A DNA stretch of 64,000 nt from Nocardioides turkmenicus (GTDB lineage: Bacteria > Actinomycetota > Actinomycetes > Propionibacteriales > Nocardioidaceae), in the NCBI RefSeq assembly GCF_011045035.1, contig NZ_JAALAA010000006.1, forward strand, positions 1 to 64,000, read 5' to 3'. Below the pieces are notes generated by a model. That model did no database searches and was not told where the DNA came from. It worked only from the letters and a program-made list of their open reading frames with translations. Both the position numbers and the translations under genes were made by a program. Shown one piece after another: positions 8,465-16,181 of the stretch; the stretch's first letter is position 1, and every line of letters starts with the position of its first letter.

Positions 8465-8486
8465 CCCGCAGTAGGAATACTGCGGG
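8465..8486 (+). other. perfect hairpin between two tRNA genes
   Basis: CCCGCAGTA pairs exactly with TACTGCGGG across a GGAA loop. It has no T-run, so it is more likely an RNA processing element or weak terminator in the tRNA transcript than an intrinsic terminator. Confidence 0.5.
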
Positions 8487-8501
8487 CCTGATTCCTGTTG
8501 A

Positions 8502-8575
8502 GGCGGGGTAGCTCAGGCGGTTAGAGCGCACGACTCATAATCGTGAGGTCGCGGGTTCGATCCCCGCCCCCGCTA
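8502..8575 (+). tRNA. metT: tRNA-Met (CAT, elongator type)
   Basis: The 74-base cloverleaf has acceptor GGCGGGG/CCCCGCT with one G-U end pair, anticodon stem CACGA/TCGTG, loop CTCATAA (anticodon CAT), T arm GCGGG-TTCGATC-CCCGC and discriminator A. It lacks the run of three G-C pairs of initiator tRNA. Similarity in context to mycobacterial metT favours elongator Met over lysidine-type Ile. Confidence 0.92.
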
Positions 8576-8621
8576 CCGCCAAAGACCGCATCACCTCGAT
8601 CAGCACCGTAAGGATTCTCCC

Positions 8622-8792
8622 GTGGCCAGCAAGAGCAGCGACGTTCGCCCGAAGATCACCCTCGCTTGCACCGAGTGCAAGGAGCGGAACTACATCTCGA
8701 AGAAGAACCGTCGGAACGACCCCGACCGCATCGAGCTCAACAAGTACTGCCCGCGCTGCCGCAAGCACACCGCGCACCGCGAGACCCGCTGA
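8622..8792 (+). CDS. rpmG: 50S ribosomal protein L33 (zinc-ribbon form)
   Basis: This 56-residue small basic protein starts at GTG and has two Cys pairs, CTEC (about 16-19) and CPRC (about 43-46). It is the zinc-binding paralogue of L33, a large-subunit ribosomal protein. Gene order tRNA-Thr, tRNA-Met, rpmG, hadA-like matches the mycobacterial arrangement around rpmG2. Other L33 forms lack the cysteines and replace this one in low zinc. It is followed at once by a strong intrinsic terminator. Confidence 0.95.
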   Translation: MASKSSDVRPKITLACTECKERNYISKKNRRNDPDRIELNKYCPRCRKHTAHRETR

Positions 8793-8827
8793 AGCATCAC
8801 AGTAGAGCGCGACGCTGATCGGCGCTC

Positions 8828-8874
8828 CGAACGCCCCGCCCCGAGTTCCGGGAGGCGGGGCGTTCGTTCTTTTG
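8828..8874 (+). terminator. intrinsic terminator after rpmG
   Basis: A 13-bp perfect stem (8828-8840 with 8854-8866, CGAACGCCCCGCC against its inverse) is followed by TTCTTTT. It is one of the few hairpins here with a clear T-run. Confidence 0.8.
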
Positions 8875-8990
8875 CCGAGAAGTCACCCCGGTCGGCCGAG
8901 AAGTCACTCCCGTCGGTCGAGTCGGCAGGCCGGTGCCCTCTCGGCCTGCGCGCGTGACGCCTCGGCCGACGCGGGCGACTTCTCGGCAGG
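8874..8990. repeat. cluster of GCCGAGRMGTCRS short repeats
   Basis: Two direct copies (8874 and 8895, 21 bases apart) of GCCGAGAAGTCAC and two inverted copies (ending near 8967 and 8987) surround a GC-rich core. The same 13-mer family recurs three times at 31746-31801. The cluster fills most of the rpmG-hadA gap. Confidence 0.6.
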
Positions 8991-8994
8991 CCAC

Positions 8995-9000
8995 TAGAGT
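8995..9000 (+). promoter_or_regulatory. -10 element, leaderless promoter of hadA-hadB-murB
   Basis: TAGAGT lies 7 bases before the ATG at 9008. Confidence 0.55.
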
Positions 9001-9007
9001 TGTCCGC

Positions 9008-9415
9008 ATGGCAGTTGATGGGTCGCTCGTAGGGCGCGCGTTTCCTCCGACCAGGCCCTATCGGGTCACCGACGAGAAGGTGCGGGAGTTCGCCGCCGCC
9101 ACCGGTGTGAGCTGGGAGAGCGGGGACCCGGTCCCGGCGACGTTCCCGATCGTGCTCGCCTTCGACGCGATGAACGCCTTCCTCGACGACGTCGAGGTCG
9201 AGCTGTTGCGGATCGTGCACGGTGAGCAGAAGTTCTCGTACGCGCGGCCGATCGCGCCGGGTGACGTGCTGACCGCGACGCTGAGCGTCGCCTCGCTGCG
9301 CCAGATCGGCGGCAACGACATCATCGGTACGGTCTCGGAGATCACCGACGACTCCGGCGCGGTCGTGTGCACCACGTCGGCCACCCTGGTCCACCGAGCG
9401 GCGGAGGTCGCCTGA
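9008..9415 (+). CDS. hadA: FAS1-like / MaoC N-terminal dehydratase-domain protein (HadA-like)
   Basis: This 135-residue hot-dog-fold protein is of the type that forms the non-catalytic, substrate-holding subunit of heterodimeric 3-hydroxyacyl-thioester dehydratases. The start at 9008 is set by a TAGAGT -10 element 7 bases upstream and by the conserved opening VGRAFPPTRPYRV. Its position between rpmG and a catalytic MaoC subunit is that of hadA in mycobacteria (Rv0635), where it serves FAS-II and mycolate elongation. Nocardioides-like organisms make no mycolates, so a role in general fatty-acid or beta-oxidation dehydration is more likely here. It overlaps the next gene by one base (TGATG). 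Confidence 0.82.
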   Translation: MAVDGSLVGRAFPPTRPYRVTDEKVREFAAATGVSWESGDPVPATFPIVLAFDAMNAFLDDVEVELLRIVHGEQKFSYARPIAPGDVLTATLSVASLRQIGGNDIIGTVSEITDDSGAVVCTTSATLVHRAAEVA

Positions 9416-9813
9416 TGACTCTCGAAGCAGGCGCCGAGCTGGCCCCGAAGACCTACCCCGTCACCCGCGCGTCGCTGGTGCGCTACGCCGGCGCGAGCGG
9501 CGACTTCAACCCGATCCACTGGTCCGACCGGGTTGCCACGGCCGTCGGGCTGCCCGGCGTGATCGCCCACGGCATGTTCACCATGGCCCTGGTCGCCCGC
9601 GCGGTCTCGGAGTGGACCGACGGTGCCGAGGTCGTCGACTTCGGCGCGAAGTTCACCAACCCGGTCGTCGTGCCCGATGACGACGAGGGCACCTCGGTGA
9701 CGGTCAGCGGCACCGTGAAGTCGGTCGAGGACGGGGTCGCGACGATCACCCTGACCGTCGTCTCCGGCGACCAGAAGGTCCTGGGCATGCCGAAGGTGAC
9801 CGTGCGTGCCTGA
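9415..9813 (+). CDS. hadB: MaoC-type (R)-3-hydroxyacyl dehydratase, catalytic subunit (HadB-like)
   Basis: This 132-residue hot-dog-fold hydratase 2 protein contains the catalytic segment YAGASGDFNPIHWSD (about 21-35), with the Asp and His that perform reversible dehydration of (R)-3-hydroxyacyl thioesters. GVIAHGMFTMAL follows, also typical. It pairs with the upstream subunit. In mycobacteria this gene (Rv0636) is followed by hadC, whereas here murB follows directly, so only one heterodimer can form from this locus. The last 8 bases overlap the murB start. Confidence 0.88.
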   Translation: MTLEAGAELAPKTYPVTRASLVRYAGASGDFNPIHWSDRVATAVGLPGVIAHGMFTMALVARAVSEWTDGAEVVDFGAKFTNPVVVPDDDEGTSVTVSGTVKSVEDGVATITLTVVSGDQKVLGMPKVTVRA

Positions 9814-10834
9814 GCTTCTCTCCCGACACACCACCTTCCATCTCGGCGGCCCGGCGGCGGAGTTCGTCACCGCGACCACCGAGGCGGAGATCATCGAGGC
9901 CGTGACCGCGGCCGACACGGCCGGCAAGGACGTGCTGGTCCTCGGCGGCGGCAGCAACCTGGTCGTCGCCGACGCCGGCTTCCCGGGCACCGTCATCAAG
10001 CTGGCGACCACCGGGGTCGACGTGGAGACGGTGGAGGCTGGCGTACGCGTCACGGTGGCGGCAGGCGAGACCTGGGACGACTTCGTGTCGACCGCCGTCG
10101 ACAAGGGCTGGAGCGGGATCGAGGCGCTCTCCGGCATCCCCGGCAGCGTGGGCGCGACGCCGATCCAGAACGTGGGGGCGTACGGCCAGGACGTCTCTCA
10201 GACCATCGCCTCGGTCAAGGTCTTCGACCGCGAGCTCCGCGAGGTGCAGAGCTTCACCGCCGAGGAGTGCGAGTTCGGCTACCGCTGGTCGCGGTTCAAG
10301 GCCGCGCCCGGGCGCCACGTGGTCCTCGCGGTCACGTTCCTGCTCGGCACGGACGGTGAGACCGGGTCCCCGATCGCGTACGCGCAGCTCGCCGGCGCGC
10401 TCGGCGTCGAGCAGGGCACCCGGGTGCCGTCCAAGCAGATCCGGGAGGCCGTGCTGGCCCTGCGGAGCAGCAAGGGCATGGTCATCGACGAGGCCGACCA
10501 CGACACCTGGTCGGCGGGCTCGTTCTTCACCAACCCCGTCGTCGCGCCCGAGGACGTGCCCGAGGGCGCTCCGGCCTACCCGCAGCCCGACGGCACCGTG
10601 AAGACCTCCGCCGCCTGGCTCATCGACCACGCCGGCTTCAAGAAGGGCCATACACCCGACGGCTTGGCGGGCAAGGTGTCGCTCTCCACGAAGCACACCC
10701 TCGCGCTCACCAACCGCGGCGAGGGAACCACCGAGGACCTGCTCGTCCTGGCGCGGGAGGTCCGCGACGGGGTCGAGGCGGCGTACGGGATCGTGCTCGT
10801 CAACGAGCCCGTCATGCTCGGCGTGGAGCTCTAG
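9806..10834 (+). CDS. murB: UDP-N-acetylenolpyruvoylglucosamine reductase
   Basis: This 342-residue FAD enzyme reduces UDP-GlcNAc-enolpyruvate to UDP-MurNAc with NADPH in peptidoglycan synthesis. The FAD-binding GGGSN is at 48-52 and GIPGSVG at 110-116. The catalytic general acid is Ser239 in WSAGSFFTNP, Arg160 lies in EFGYRWS, and the C-terminal Glu is in LVNEPVML. This is the type I (E. coli-like) form. It starts with GTG overlapping the hadB-like gene by 8 bases, which puts cell-wall and acyl-dehydratase genes in one transcript. Confidence 0.96.
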   Translation: MPELLSRHTTFHLGGPAAEFVTATTEAEIIEAVTAADTAGKDVLVLGGGSNLVVADAGFPGTVIKLATTGVDVETVEAGVRVTVAAGETWDDFVSTAVDKGWSGIEALSGIPGSVGATPIQNVGAYGQDVSQTIASVKVFDRELREVQSFTAEECEFGYRWSRFKAAPGRHVVLAVTFLLGTDGETGSPIAYAQLAGALGVEQGTRVPSKQIREAVLALRSSKGMVIDEADHDTWSAGSFFTNPVVAPEDVPEGAPAYPQPDGTVKTSAAWLIDHAGFKKGHTPDGLAGKVSLSTKHTLALTNRGEGTTEDLLVLAREVRDGVEAAYGIVLVNEPVMLGVEL

Positions 10835-11060
10835 GCGAGACCAGCCCCGGCTCGTAGGCGATGACGGCGATACGCGATGACGACGAGCTGTGCGCGGTCG
10901 CGTGACGGCGTCGTCGCTGGCGGGATGGCGATGGCGATCGTCCTCGGTCTCGCAGCTCTGGTCCTCGGCGCTCTGGACCTGACCCGATCCCGCCGAGTCG
11001 GCGCAAATGTCCCACGCTGAACTCGGCGCGAGATTCCGGGACATCAGCGCCGACTCGGCG
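10835..11060. repeat. intergenic stretch with long imperfect inverted repeat
   Basis: No gene is supported between murB and the convergent methyltransferase gene. The right part holds a 21-bp inverted repeat (10993-11013 against 11038-11058, 19 matches), with a third related unit near 11021-11040. The outer halves begin CCGAGTCGGCGC. The left part (10840-10990) codes for nothing I can recognise. The dyad could act as a bidirectional terminator or belong to a dispersed repeat family. Confidence 0.5.
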
Positions 11061-12188
11061 TCAGGACCGCCGCAGGAGAATGAGCACCTCGTGGTGGTCG
11101 GTGTTCGGGAACATGTCGAGCAGGCGTGCGGACACCGGTCGCAACGAGGGCATGTCGCCCAGGTCCCGGGCGAGGGTGTCGACGTTGCACGAGGAGTAGA
11201 CGACGTGCTCGACGCCCGACTCCTCCAGCCACCCGGAGAGCGCGGGGCCGATGCCGCGCCGCGGTGGGTTGACGATGACCAGGTCGGGCGCGGAGCCTGC
11301 CGAGAGGGCGTACGCAGCGGCGTCCCCGGCCACCCAGCTCGTGCCGGGCAGGCCGAGCTCGGCGGCGGTCGACGCGGCGGCCTCGATCGCCTGCTCGCTG
11401 GACTCGACACCGAGCACCTCGCGACCGGGGGCTGCGACGTGCAGCCCGAAGCCGCCGACACCGCAGTAGAGGTCCCACACGGTGGCGGGTGACACCGAGG
11501 AGACCAGGTCTCGGGCGTGGCGGTAGAGGGCCGCGGCCACGGCGGTGTTGGTCTGGAAGAACGAGTGGGGACGCAGCCGCAGGCCGATCCCGTTGACCTC
11601 CATCGTGAGCGCCTCGCGGGCGGTCAGGAAGATCTCCTCAGGACCCTCGATGACCGCCTTGTGCTCCGGCTGGATGTTCACCGAGGCCACCGCGATCGGC
11701 AGTTCGTCCAGCAGCGCCGGGAGGTGCTTGCGCAGCCGGGACAGCGCCTCGGTGGACCGCAGCACCCAGCGCACCATCAGCTCGCCGCCGGGCGCCTCGG
11801 TGGCGATCACGTGCTTGAGCTCGCCGCGCCGCTCGGGCACCGAGTAGGGGGTCAGCCGGGCGGTCGTGACGAACCGGGACAGGACCGGCAGCGCGGCCTG
11901 CAGCCCCGGCGTGTGCAGGCCGCAGGCGAGAAGGTCCACGCCGAGACCGTCATGGGACAGGATCCCCAGCGTCGGTGCCTCCACCGACCCGGCGACGACC
12001 ATCTTGGCCTTGTTGCGGAAACCGGCCTCCGGGCTGGAGACCGGTTCCTCCCAGCGTGCGGCGTCGAGTCCGACCGGGTCGAGCGCCTCCGCGACCCGCC
12101 GCTGCTTCTGCGCGAGCTGGTCGGCGTACGCCATCTCCAGCCAGCGGCAGGAGCGGCAGGCGCCGGAGGTGAAGTAGCCGCAGTCCAT
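11061..12188 (-). CDS. rlmC: TrmA/RlmC-type RNA (uracil-C5)-methyltransferase
   Basis: This 375-residue SAM-dependent enzyme is of the RumB/RlmC kind, which methylates C5 of a uridine in 23S rRNA. N-terminal cysteines at 3, 11 and 14 with Cys89 form the 4Fe-4S site. The Rossmann methyltransferase domain follows, with DLYCGVGGFGLHVA (SAM loop), NPPRRG, and the nucleophile Cys in YSSCNVDTL near residue 325. There is no TRAM domain, and the short Cys-rich N-terminus resembles RlmC rather than RlmD. The exact target uridine is inferred. It begins 3 bases after the stop of the DUF4190 gene, so they are probably co-transcribed. Confidence 0.85.
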   Translation of the reverse strand: MDCGYFTSGACRSCRWLEMAYADQLAQKQRRVAEALDPVGLDAARWEEPVSSPEAGFRNKAKMVVAGSVEAPTLGILSHDGLGVDLLACGLHTPGLQAALPVLSRFVTTARLTPYSVPERRGELKHVIATEAPGGELMVRWVLRSTEALSRLRKHLPALLDELPIAVASVNIQPEHKAVIEGPEEIFLTAREALTMEVNGIGLRLRPHSFFQTNTAVAAALYRHARDLVSSVSPATVWDLYCGVGGFGLHVAAPGREVLGVESSEQAIEAAASTAAELGLPGTSWVAGDAAAYALSAGSAPDLVIVNPPRRGIGPALSGWLEESGVEHVVYSSCNVDTLARDLGDMPSLRPVSARLLDMFPNTDHHEVLILLRRS

Positions 12189-12191
12189 TCG

Positions 12192-12590
12192 TCAGATGCG
12201 GCTGCTGAGCATCGCGTTGATGCTGTCGAACGTCGTGGTGTCGGTCTCGTTGGAGGCGACGACGATCATGACGATGATGAAGATGATGTAGGCGATCCAG
12301 AAGAGCATGTAGAGCGCCCCGAAGATCGTCCCGATGAGGCCGGTGATGAACCCCGCCTGAGCGTTGCCGCGGCCGCTGTAGGCCGCCGGGTTGGCGTCGA
12401 TCTCGGACATCACCCGCTTGCCCTTGGCCCATCCGAAGGGCGCGACGAAGACGCCGATCCCGCCACACATGACCGACAGGCACAGCCCGACGATCCCGAG
12501 GACCATCGCCGAGTTGGCCTCGGGGTGGGGAGGAGGCTGCGGGATCCCGTAGGGCGCCGGCTGGTACCCCGGCGGAGGCGTGCTCGTCAT
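12192..12590 (-). CDS. DUF4190 membrane protein
   Basis: A 132-residue protein with a proline-rich N-terminal tail (about 25 residues) and two long hydrophobic segments enclosing a basic loop, followed by GRGNAQAGFITGLIGT, the diagnostic part of DUF4190. Function is unknown; such proteins are small actinobacterial inner-membrane proteins. It is followed closely by the RNA methyltransferase gene and preceded by a longer paralogue 3 bases away, so the pair looks like an old tandem duplication. Confidence 0.75.
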   Translation of the reverse strand: MTSTPPPGYQPAPYGIPQPPPHPEANSAMVLGIVGLCLSVMCGGIGVFVAPFGWAKGKRVMSEIDANPAAYSGRGNAQAGFITGLIGTIFGALYMLFWIAYIIFIIVMIVVASNETDTTTFDSINAMLSSRI

Positions 12591-12593
12591 CTC

Positions 12594-13277
12594 TCAGAAC
12601 TCGCTGTCGTAGCTGTCGTAGCCACTGTCGTAGCTGCTGTCGTCGAAGCCGCCGCTGACGCCGATGATGATGACGATGGTGATGACGACGATGCTCAGGA
12701 CCAGCAGGACGGTGCCGATGATGCCGAGGATGAAACCGGCCTGTGCGTTGCCGCGGCCGGTCAGGGCCCCGGCGGCCGCGTCGATCCGCTTCTTCGCGGA
12801 CAGACCCATGAAGAGGGCGAAGGGGGAGAGCACGATCGGGAGACCGCAGAAGAACCCGCCCGCGAGCCCGATGATGCCCAGGACCATGGCGGTGGTCGCG
12901 CCCGAGTCCGGGGTGCCCACCTGGGCCGAGTACGCAGCCGGGGCGCCGTAGGGCGCCTGGCCGTACCCCGGCTGACCGCCGTAGGTCGGCGGCGGAGGCG
13001 TCTGCCCGTAGCCCGCCGTCGGAGCCGGCGGAACCGGCGGGTTCTGGTCGAAGGTCGCCCCGCCGTAGGGGTTGGACGGCTGCTCGCCGTAGGTCTGGCC
13101 GTACATCGGCTGGGTCGGCGCGGGCGGCGTCGACCCAGGCGGGGTCGCCACCCGGGTCACGTCGGACTGATCCGACTCGGGAGTCGGCTCGGACGGGTTC
13201 GGCGGAGGCGTGGGGGAGGCGTCGGCCGGCTTGTTGAGATCGGGCTGATCGTCGGACGGGTTCGTCATGGCCGACAT
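12594..13277 (-). CDS. DUF4190 membrane protein with long Pro/Gly/Tyr-rich tail
   Basis: In this 227-residue paralogue of the neighbouring gene, the N-terminal 115 residues are disordered and rich in Pro, Gly, Tyr and Gln. Two helices and the shared GRGNAQAGFILGIIGT core follow, and a C-terminal tail repeats DSGYDS/DSSYDS. An ATG 9 bases downstream (13268) is an equally possible start. The Pro/Tyr tail resembles those of cell-division or cytoskeleton-associated membrane proteins, but no function is assignable. Confidence 0.72.
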   Translation of the reverse strand: MSAMTNPSDDQPDLNKPADASPTPPPNPSEPTPESDQSDVTRVATPPGSTPPAPTQPMYGQTYGEQPSNPYGGATFDQNPPVPPAPTAGYGQTPPPPTYGGQPGYGQAPYGAPAAYSAQVGTPDSGATTAMVLGIIGLAGGFFCGLPIVLSPFALFMGLSAKKRIDAAAGALTGRGNAQAGFILGIIGTVLLVLSIVVITIVIIIGVSGGFDDSSYDSGYDSYDSEF

Positions 13278-13283
13278 TCTGTC

Positions 13284-14345
13284 TTAACTCGGCGAATCGG
13301 TGGGCTGCGAGGGCGTCGTGAGCCAGTCGTCGACCTGGGCGAGCAGCCCCTTCTTCGTCGACTCGGGCGCGGTGGAGGCGGTGATCGACATCCGGGCCAG
13401 GTCGGCGAGGGTCTCGTCGGTGAGCTCGTGGGCGGCCCGCATCGTGGCGTACTGCGCCGCCAGCCGGGACCCGAACAGCAGCGGGTCGTCGGCCCCCAGG
13501 GCCACCGTCGCGCCCGCGTCCAGCAGCTGCGGCAACGGCACCGAGGTGAGGTCGGAGTAGACGCCGAGCGACACGTTGGAGGTCGGGCAGACCTCCAGCG
13601 CGACGCCCGCACGAACGATCTCGTCGAGCAGCTCAGGATCCTCCGCCGCGCGTACGCCGTGACCCAACCGGGTCGCGTGCAGCGACCGCAGCACGGTGCG
13701 GATGTGCTCGGGCCCGCGCAGCTCACCGCCGTGCGGCATCAACCGCAGTCCGGCGCGCTCGGCGATCCGGAAGGCGTGGTCGAACTCCTCGGTCCGCCCG
13801 CGCCGCTCGTCGTTGGAGAGCCCGAACCCGACCACACCGTGGTCGACGTACTGCCCGGCCAGACGCGCCAGCGTGCGCGCGTCCATCGGGTGCCGGGTGC
13901 GGTTGGACGCGATGATCACCGCGATCCCGAGCCCGGTCGCCCGCTCCGCGTCGCGGACGGCGTCCAGCACCAGATCCGTGAATGCCGTGATCCCGCCGAA
14001 CTTCGCCGCATAGCCCGACGGGTCGACCTGGATCTCGAGCCACCTGCCGCCGTCGCGTACGTCGTCCTCGGCGACCTCCATGACCAACCGCCGGATGTCG
14101 GCCTCGGTGCGCAGCACCGACCGGGCCACGTCGTAGAGCCGCTGGAACCGGAACCAGCCCTTCTCGTCGGCCGCGCTCAGCGCCGGGGGCCACTCCGAGA
14201 CCAGCTGCTCGGGCAGCCGGATCCCGTCGCGGGCGGCCAGCTCGAGCAGGGTCTCGTGGCGCATCGCACCCGTGAAGTGCAGGTGCAGATGCGCCTTCGG
14301 CAGCGTACGCAGGTCGCGTCGGGCCTCGCCAGAGTCAGCAGTCAC
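13284..14345 (-). CDS. adenosine deaminase family protein
   Basis: This 353-residue TIM-barrel metal hydrolase has zinc ligands His21 and His23 in HLHLHFTG, the catalytic-region SNDERR (the Glu), PHGGE, GHG, and the terminal metal Asp in GADDPLLFGS. The classical T-D-D-P is A-D-D-P here. The family includes adenosine, adenine and aminodeoxyfutalosine deaminases; adenosine deamination to inosine is the likely but unproved reaction. It starts with GTG overlapping the aminotransferase stop by 4 bases, so both are translated from one mRNA. The frame runs on upstream without a stop, but that part is out of phase with the real upstream gene. Confidence 0.83.
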   Translation of the reverse strand: MTADSGEARRDLRTLPKAHLHLHFTGAMRHETLLELAARDGIRLPEQLVSEWPPALSAADEKGWFRFQRLYDVARSVLRTEADIRRLVMEVAEDDVRDGGRWLEIQVDPSGYAAKFGGITAFTDLVLDAVRDAERATGLGIAVIIASNRTRHPMDARTLARLAGQYVDHGVVGFGLSNDERRGRTEEFDHAFRIAERAGLRLMPHGGELRGPEHIRTVLRSLHATRLGHGVRAAEDPELLDEIVRAGVALEVCPTSNVSLGVYSDLTSVPLPQLLDAGATVALGADDPLLFGSRLAAQYATMRAAHELTDETLADLARMSITASTAPESTKKGLLAQVDDWLTTPSQPTDSPS

Positions 14346-15625
14346 GCGAGCAGCTTCTCCGCGGCAGCCAGCTTCACGCACACCGTGACGACCTCCATGG
14401 CCCCGCTGACCTGCTCCAACGGCGGGAAGGACGGCGCCAGCCGGATGTTGGTGTCCTCCGGGTCGACCTTGCCGGGGAACGCCGAACCCGCCGGGGTCAG
14501 CGCGACGCCGGCGCCCTTGGCCAGCTCGATCACCCGGGTCGCGGTGCCGGGGAGCACGTCGAGGCTCACGAAGTAGCCGCCCGCGGGCTTGGTCCAGGTC
14601 GCGATGCCGAGCGATCCCAGCTCGTTGCTGAGCGCGTCCTCGACGGCCGCGAATCGCGGAGCCAGGAGGTCGCGGTGCTTGGCCATGTGCTCGCGTACGC
14701 CGGCCGCGGAGCCGAAGAACTCCGCGTGGCGCAGGTGGTTGACCTTGTCCGGGCCGATCGCGCCGTGGCTGAGGTGGTCGAGCCACCAGGCGACGTTCTC
14801 CTTCGAACCGCCGAAGAAGCCGACGCCCGCGCCCGCGTAGGTGACCTTGGAGGTCGAGGCGAAGACCAGCGGACGGTGGGGGTTGCCGGCCGCGTTGGCC
14901 AGCGAGACCACGTCGGCGGTCTTGGTCTCGGCCGGGGTCAGGTGGTGCAGCGCGTAGGCGTTGTCCCAGAAGATCTTGAAGTCGGGAGCCGCGGTCGGCA
15001 TCGAGGCGAGCCGCTCGGCGATCTCTTGCGAGGTGGTGTCGCCGGTCGGGTTGGCGTAGGTCGGCACCAGCCACATGCCCTTGATCGCCGGGTCGTCCTT
15101 GACCAGCGCGGCGACGGCCTCGACGTCGGGCCCGTCGGCGTGCATCGGGACGGTCACCATCTCGATCCCGAACCACTCCAGCAGCGTGAAGTGGCGGTCG
15201 TAGCCCGGCACCGGGCAGATGAACTTCACCGTCTCCTCACGACCCCACGGGCGCTCGCTGTCGACGCCGCCGTGAAGCCACAGGTACATCAGCGTGTCGC
15301 GCATCATGGTGAGGCTCGAGTTGCCGCCGGCGATGAGCTGGTCGGTCTCCAGGCCGAGCAGCTCGGCGTAGATCTCCCGGATCTCGATGCCGCCCGCCAG
15401 CCCGCCGTAGTTGCGCGTGTCGGTGCCGTCCGGGGCCGTCGTCGACTTGGGGAGATGGAGCAGGCCGTCGGAGAGCTCGAGCTGGTCAGCGGAGGGCTTC
15501 CCCCGGGTCAGGTCCAGCTTCAGGCCCTTGGCCACCAAGTTGTCGTACGCCGTGCGCTGCTCCGTTGCGAACGCTTCGAGTTCCTCGCGCGAGAGCTCGG
15601 CGAGGGGACGGGGATCTGAGGTCAT
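14342..15625 (-). CDS. aminotransferase class I/II, aspartate aminotransferase type
   Basis: This 427-residue PLP-dependent enzyme belongs to the aspartate/alanine aminotransferase group common in actinobacteria (PF12897-like). NYGGLAGGIEIR near the N-terminus, the cofactor-stacking region GGNSSLTMM, PTYANPTGDT, and the lysine in FASTSKVTYAGAGVG (about 255) are all as expected. The ATG at 15625 is chosen because homology starts at the segment PLAELSREELEAF. It transfers amino groups between aspartate or a related amino acid and 2-oxoglutarate. It forms an operon with the downstream deaminase gene and diverges from the tRNA-Trp/secE unit. Confidence 0.85.
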   Translation of the reverse strand: MTSDPRPLAELSREELEAFATEQRTAYDNLVAKGLKLDLTRGKPSADQLELSDGLLHLPKSTTAPDGTDTRNYGGLAGGIEIREIYAELLGLETDQLIAGGNSSLTMMRDTLMYLWLHGGVDSERPWGREETVKFICPVPGYDRHFTLLEWFGIEMVTVPMHADGPDVEAVAALVKDDPAIKGMWLVPTYANPTGDTTSQEIAERLASMPTAAPDFKIFWDNAYALHHLTPAETKTADVVSLANAAGNPHRPLVFASTSKVTYAGAGVGFFGGSKENVAWWLDHLSHGAIGPDKVNHLRHAEFFGSAAGVREHMAKHRDLLAPRFAAVEDALSNELGSLGIATWTKPAGGYFVSLDVLPGTATRVIELAKGAGVALTPAGSAFPGKVDPEDTNIRLAPSFPPLEQVSGAMEVVTVCVKLAAAEKLLA

Positions 15626-15658
15626 GCCAGCAATCCTATGGGTCAACGCACCCCGGTT

Positions 15659-15688
15659 TTGGAGCGGCCATTGCCCAGTGCGTAGACT
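15659..15688 (+). promoter_or_regulatory. promoter of tRNA-Trp / secE / nusG
   Basis: TTGGAG (15659-15664), an 18-base spacer and TAGACT (15683-15688). Initiation would be near 15695, about 60 bases before the tRNA. Confidence 0.45.
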
Positions 15689-15754
15689 CACCGTTGGTGG
15701 TCTTCCCACATGGTTAGCCGCGCCCTCAACCGCGCGTCTGATGCAGACCTCCGT

Positions 15755-15827
15755 AGGGCACTAGCTCAACTGGCAGAGCATCGGTCTCCAAAACCGAAGG
15801 TTGGGGGTTCAAGTCCCTCGTGCCCTG
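15755..15827 (+). tRNA. trpT: tRNA-Trp (CCA)
   Basis: The 73-base cloverleaf has acceptor AGGGCAC/GTGCCCT, anticodon stem TCGGT/ACCGA, loop CTCCAAA (anticodon CCA), and T-loop TTCAAGT. The discriminator is G. Its position before secE-nusG is conserved across actinobacteria. Confidence 0.96.
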
Positions 15828-15873
15828 CAAAGCCGGACCAGCGATGGAAACGTTTTCGAGAGAAGGTGGCGGC

Positions 15874-16119
15874 GTGACGGACAGCAAGGCAGTCCCGACT
15901 CCGAACGACAAGAAGACGGAGAAGCGCACCAGTCTCCCGACTTTCTACCGCCAGGTCGTGGCCGAGCTCCGCAAGGTCGTCTGGCCGACGCAGCAGCAGC
16001 TCACGACGTACTTCATCGTGGTTCTGGTCTTCGTCCTGGTCATGATGGCGGTCACTGCGGGTCTTGACCTCGCGTTCGGCAAGTTGATGTTCTGGGTGTT
16101 CGGCGGCCGCGACGCGTGA
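15874..16119 (+). CDS. secE: preprotein translocase subunit SecE
   Basis: This 81-residue tail-anchored protein is the essential small subunit of the SecYEG channel. A polar N-terminal half is followed by the conserved amphipathic stretch [14 protein letters not shown] and a single transmembrane helix (about 47-70). I place the start at the GTG at 15874, which has GAAGGTGG 5-8 bases upstream; the frame is open back into the tRNA, so earlier starts are ruled out. The gene ends 62 bases before nusG. Confidence 0.93.
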   Translation: MTDSKAVPTPNDKKTEKRTSLPTFYRQVVAELRKVVWPTQQQLTTYFIVVLVFVLVMMAVTAGLDLAFGKLMFWVFGGRDA

Positions 16120-16181
16120 TCGCGTGGGCCCCGGCCCGCGGAACACACCCGAAATACACATTCAACGGTTTGGAGCAGGAC

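Noticed and set aside
8502..8575. The CAT-anticodon tRNA being initiator Met or lysidine-type Ile
   Set aside because: The anticodon stem lacks three consecutive G-C pairs, so it is not the initiator. Acceptor and context match mycobacterial metT, although Ile2 cannot be fully excluded without comparison.
10812..11015. A 67-codon minus-strand frame after murB ending in IAVIAYEPGLV-like sequence
   Set aside because: It overlaps the murB end and the dyad repeat, has no ribosome-binding site and shows mostly Arg/Ser/Pro bias. A decayed gene is possible but not supported.
11517..14576. A 1019-codon plus-strand open frame
   Set aside because: It runs antisense across four credible minus-strand genes, is extremely rich in Arg, Gly, Asp and Val, and has no domain pattern.
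13284..15176. A 630-codon fusion upstream of the adenosine-deaminase-type protein
   Set aside because: The extra N-terminal part is the shadow of the aminotransferase gene in another frame. The GTGA overlap gives a natural start at 14345.
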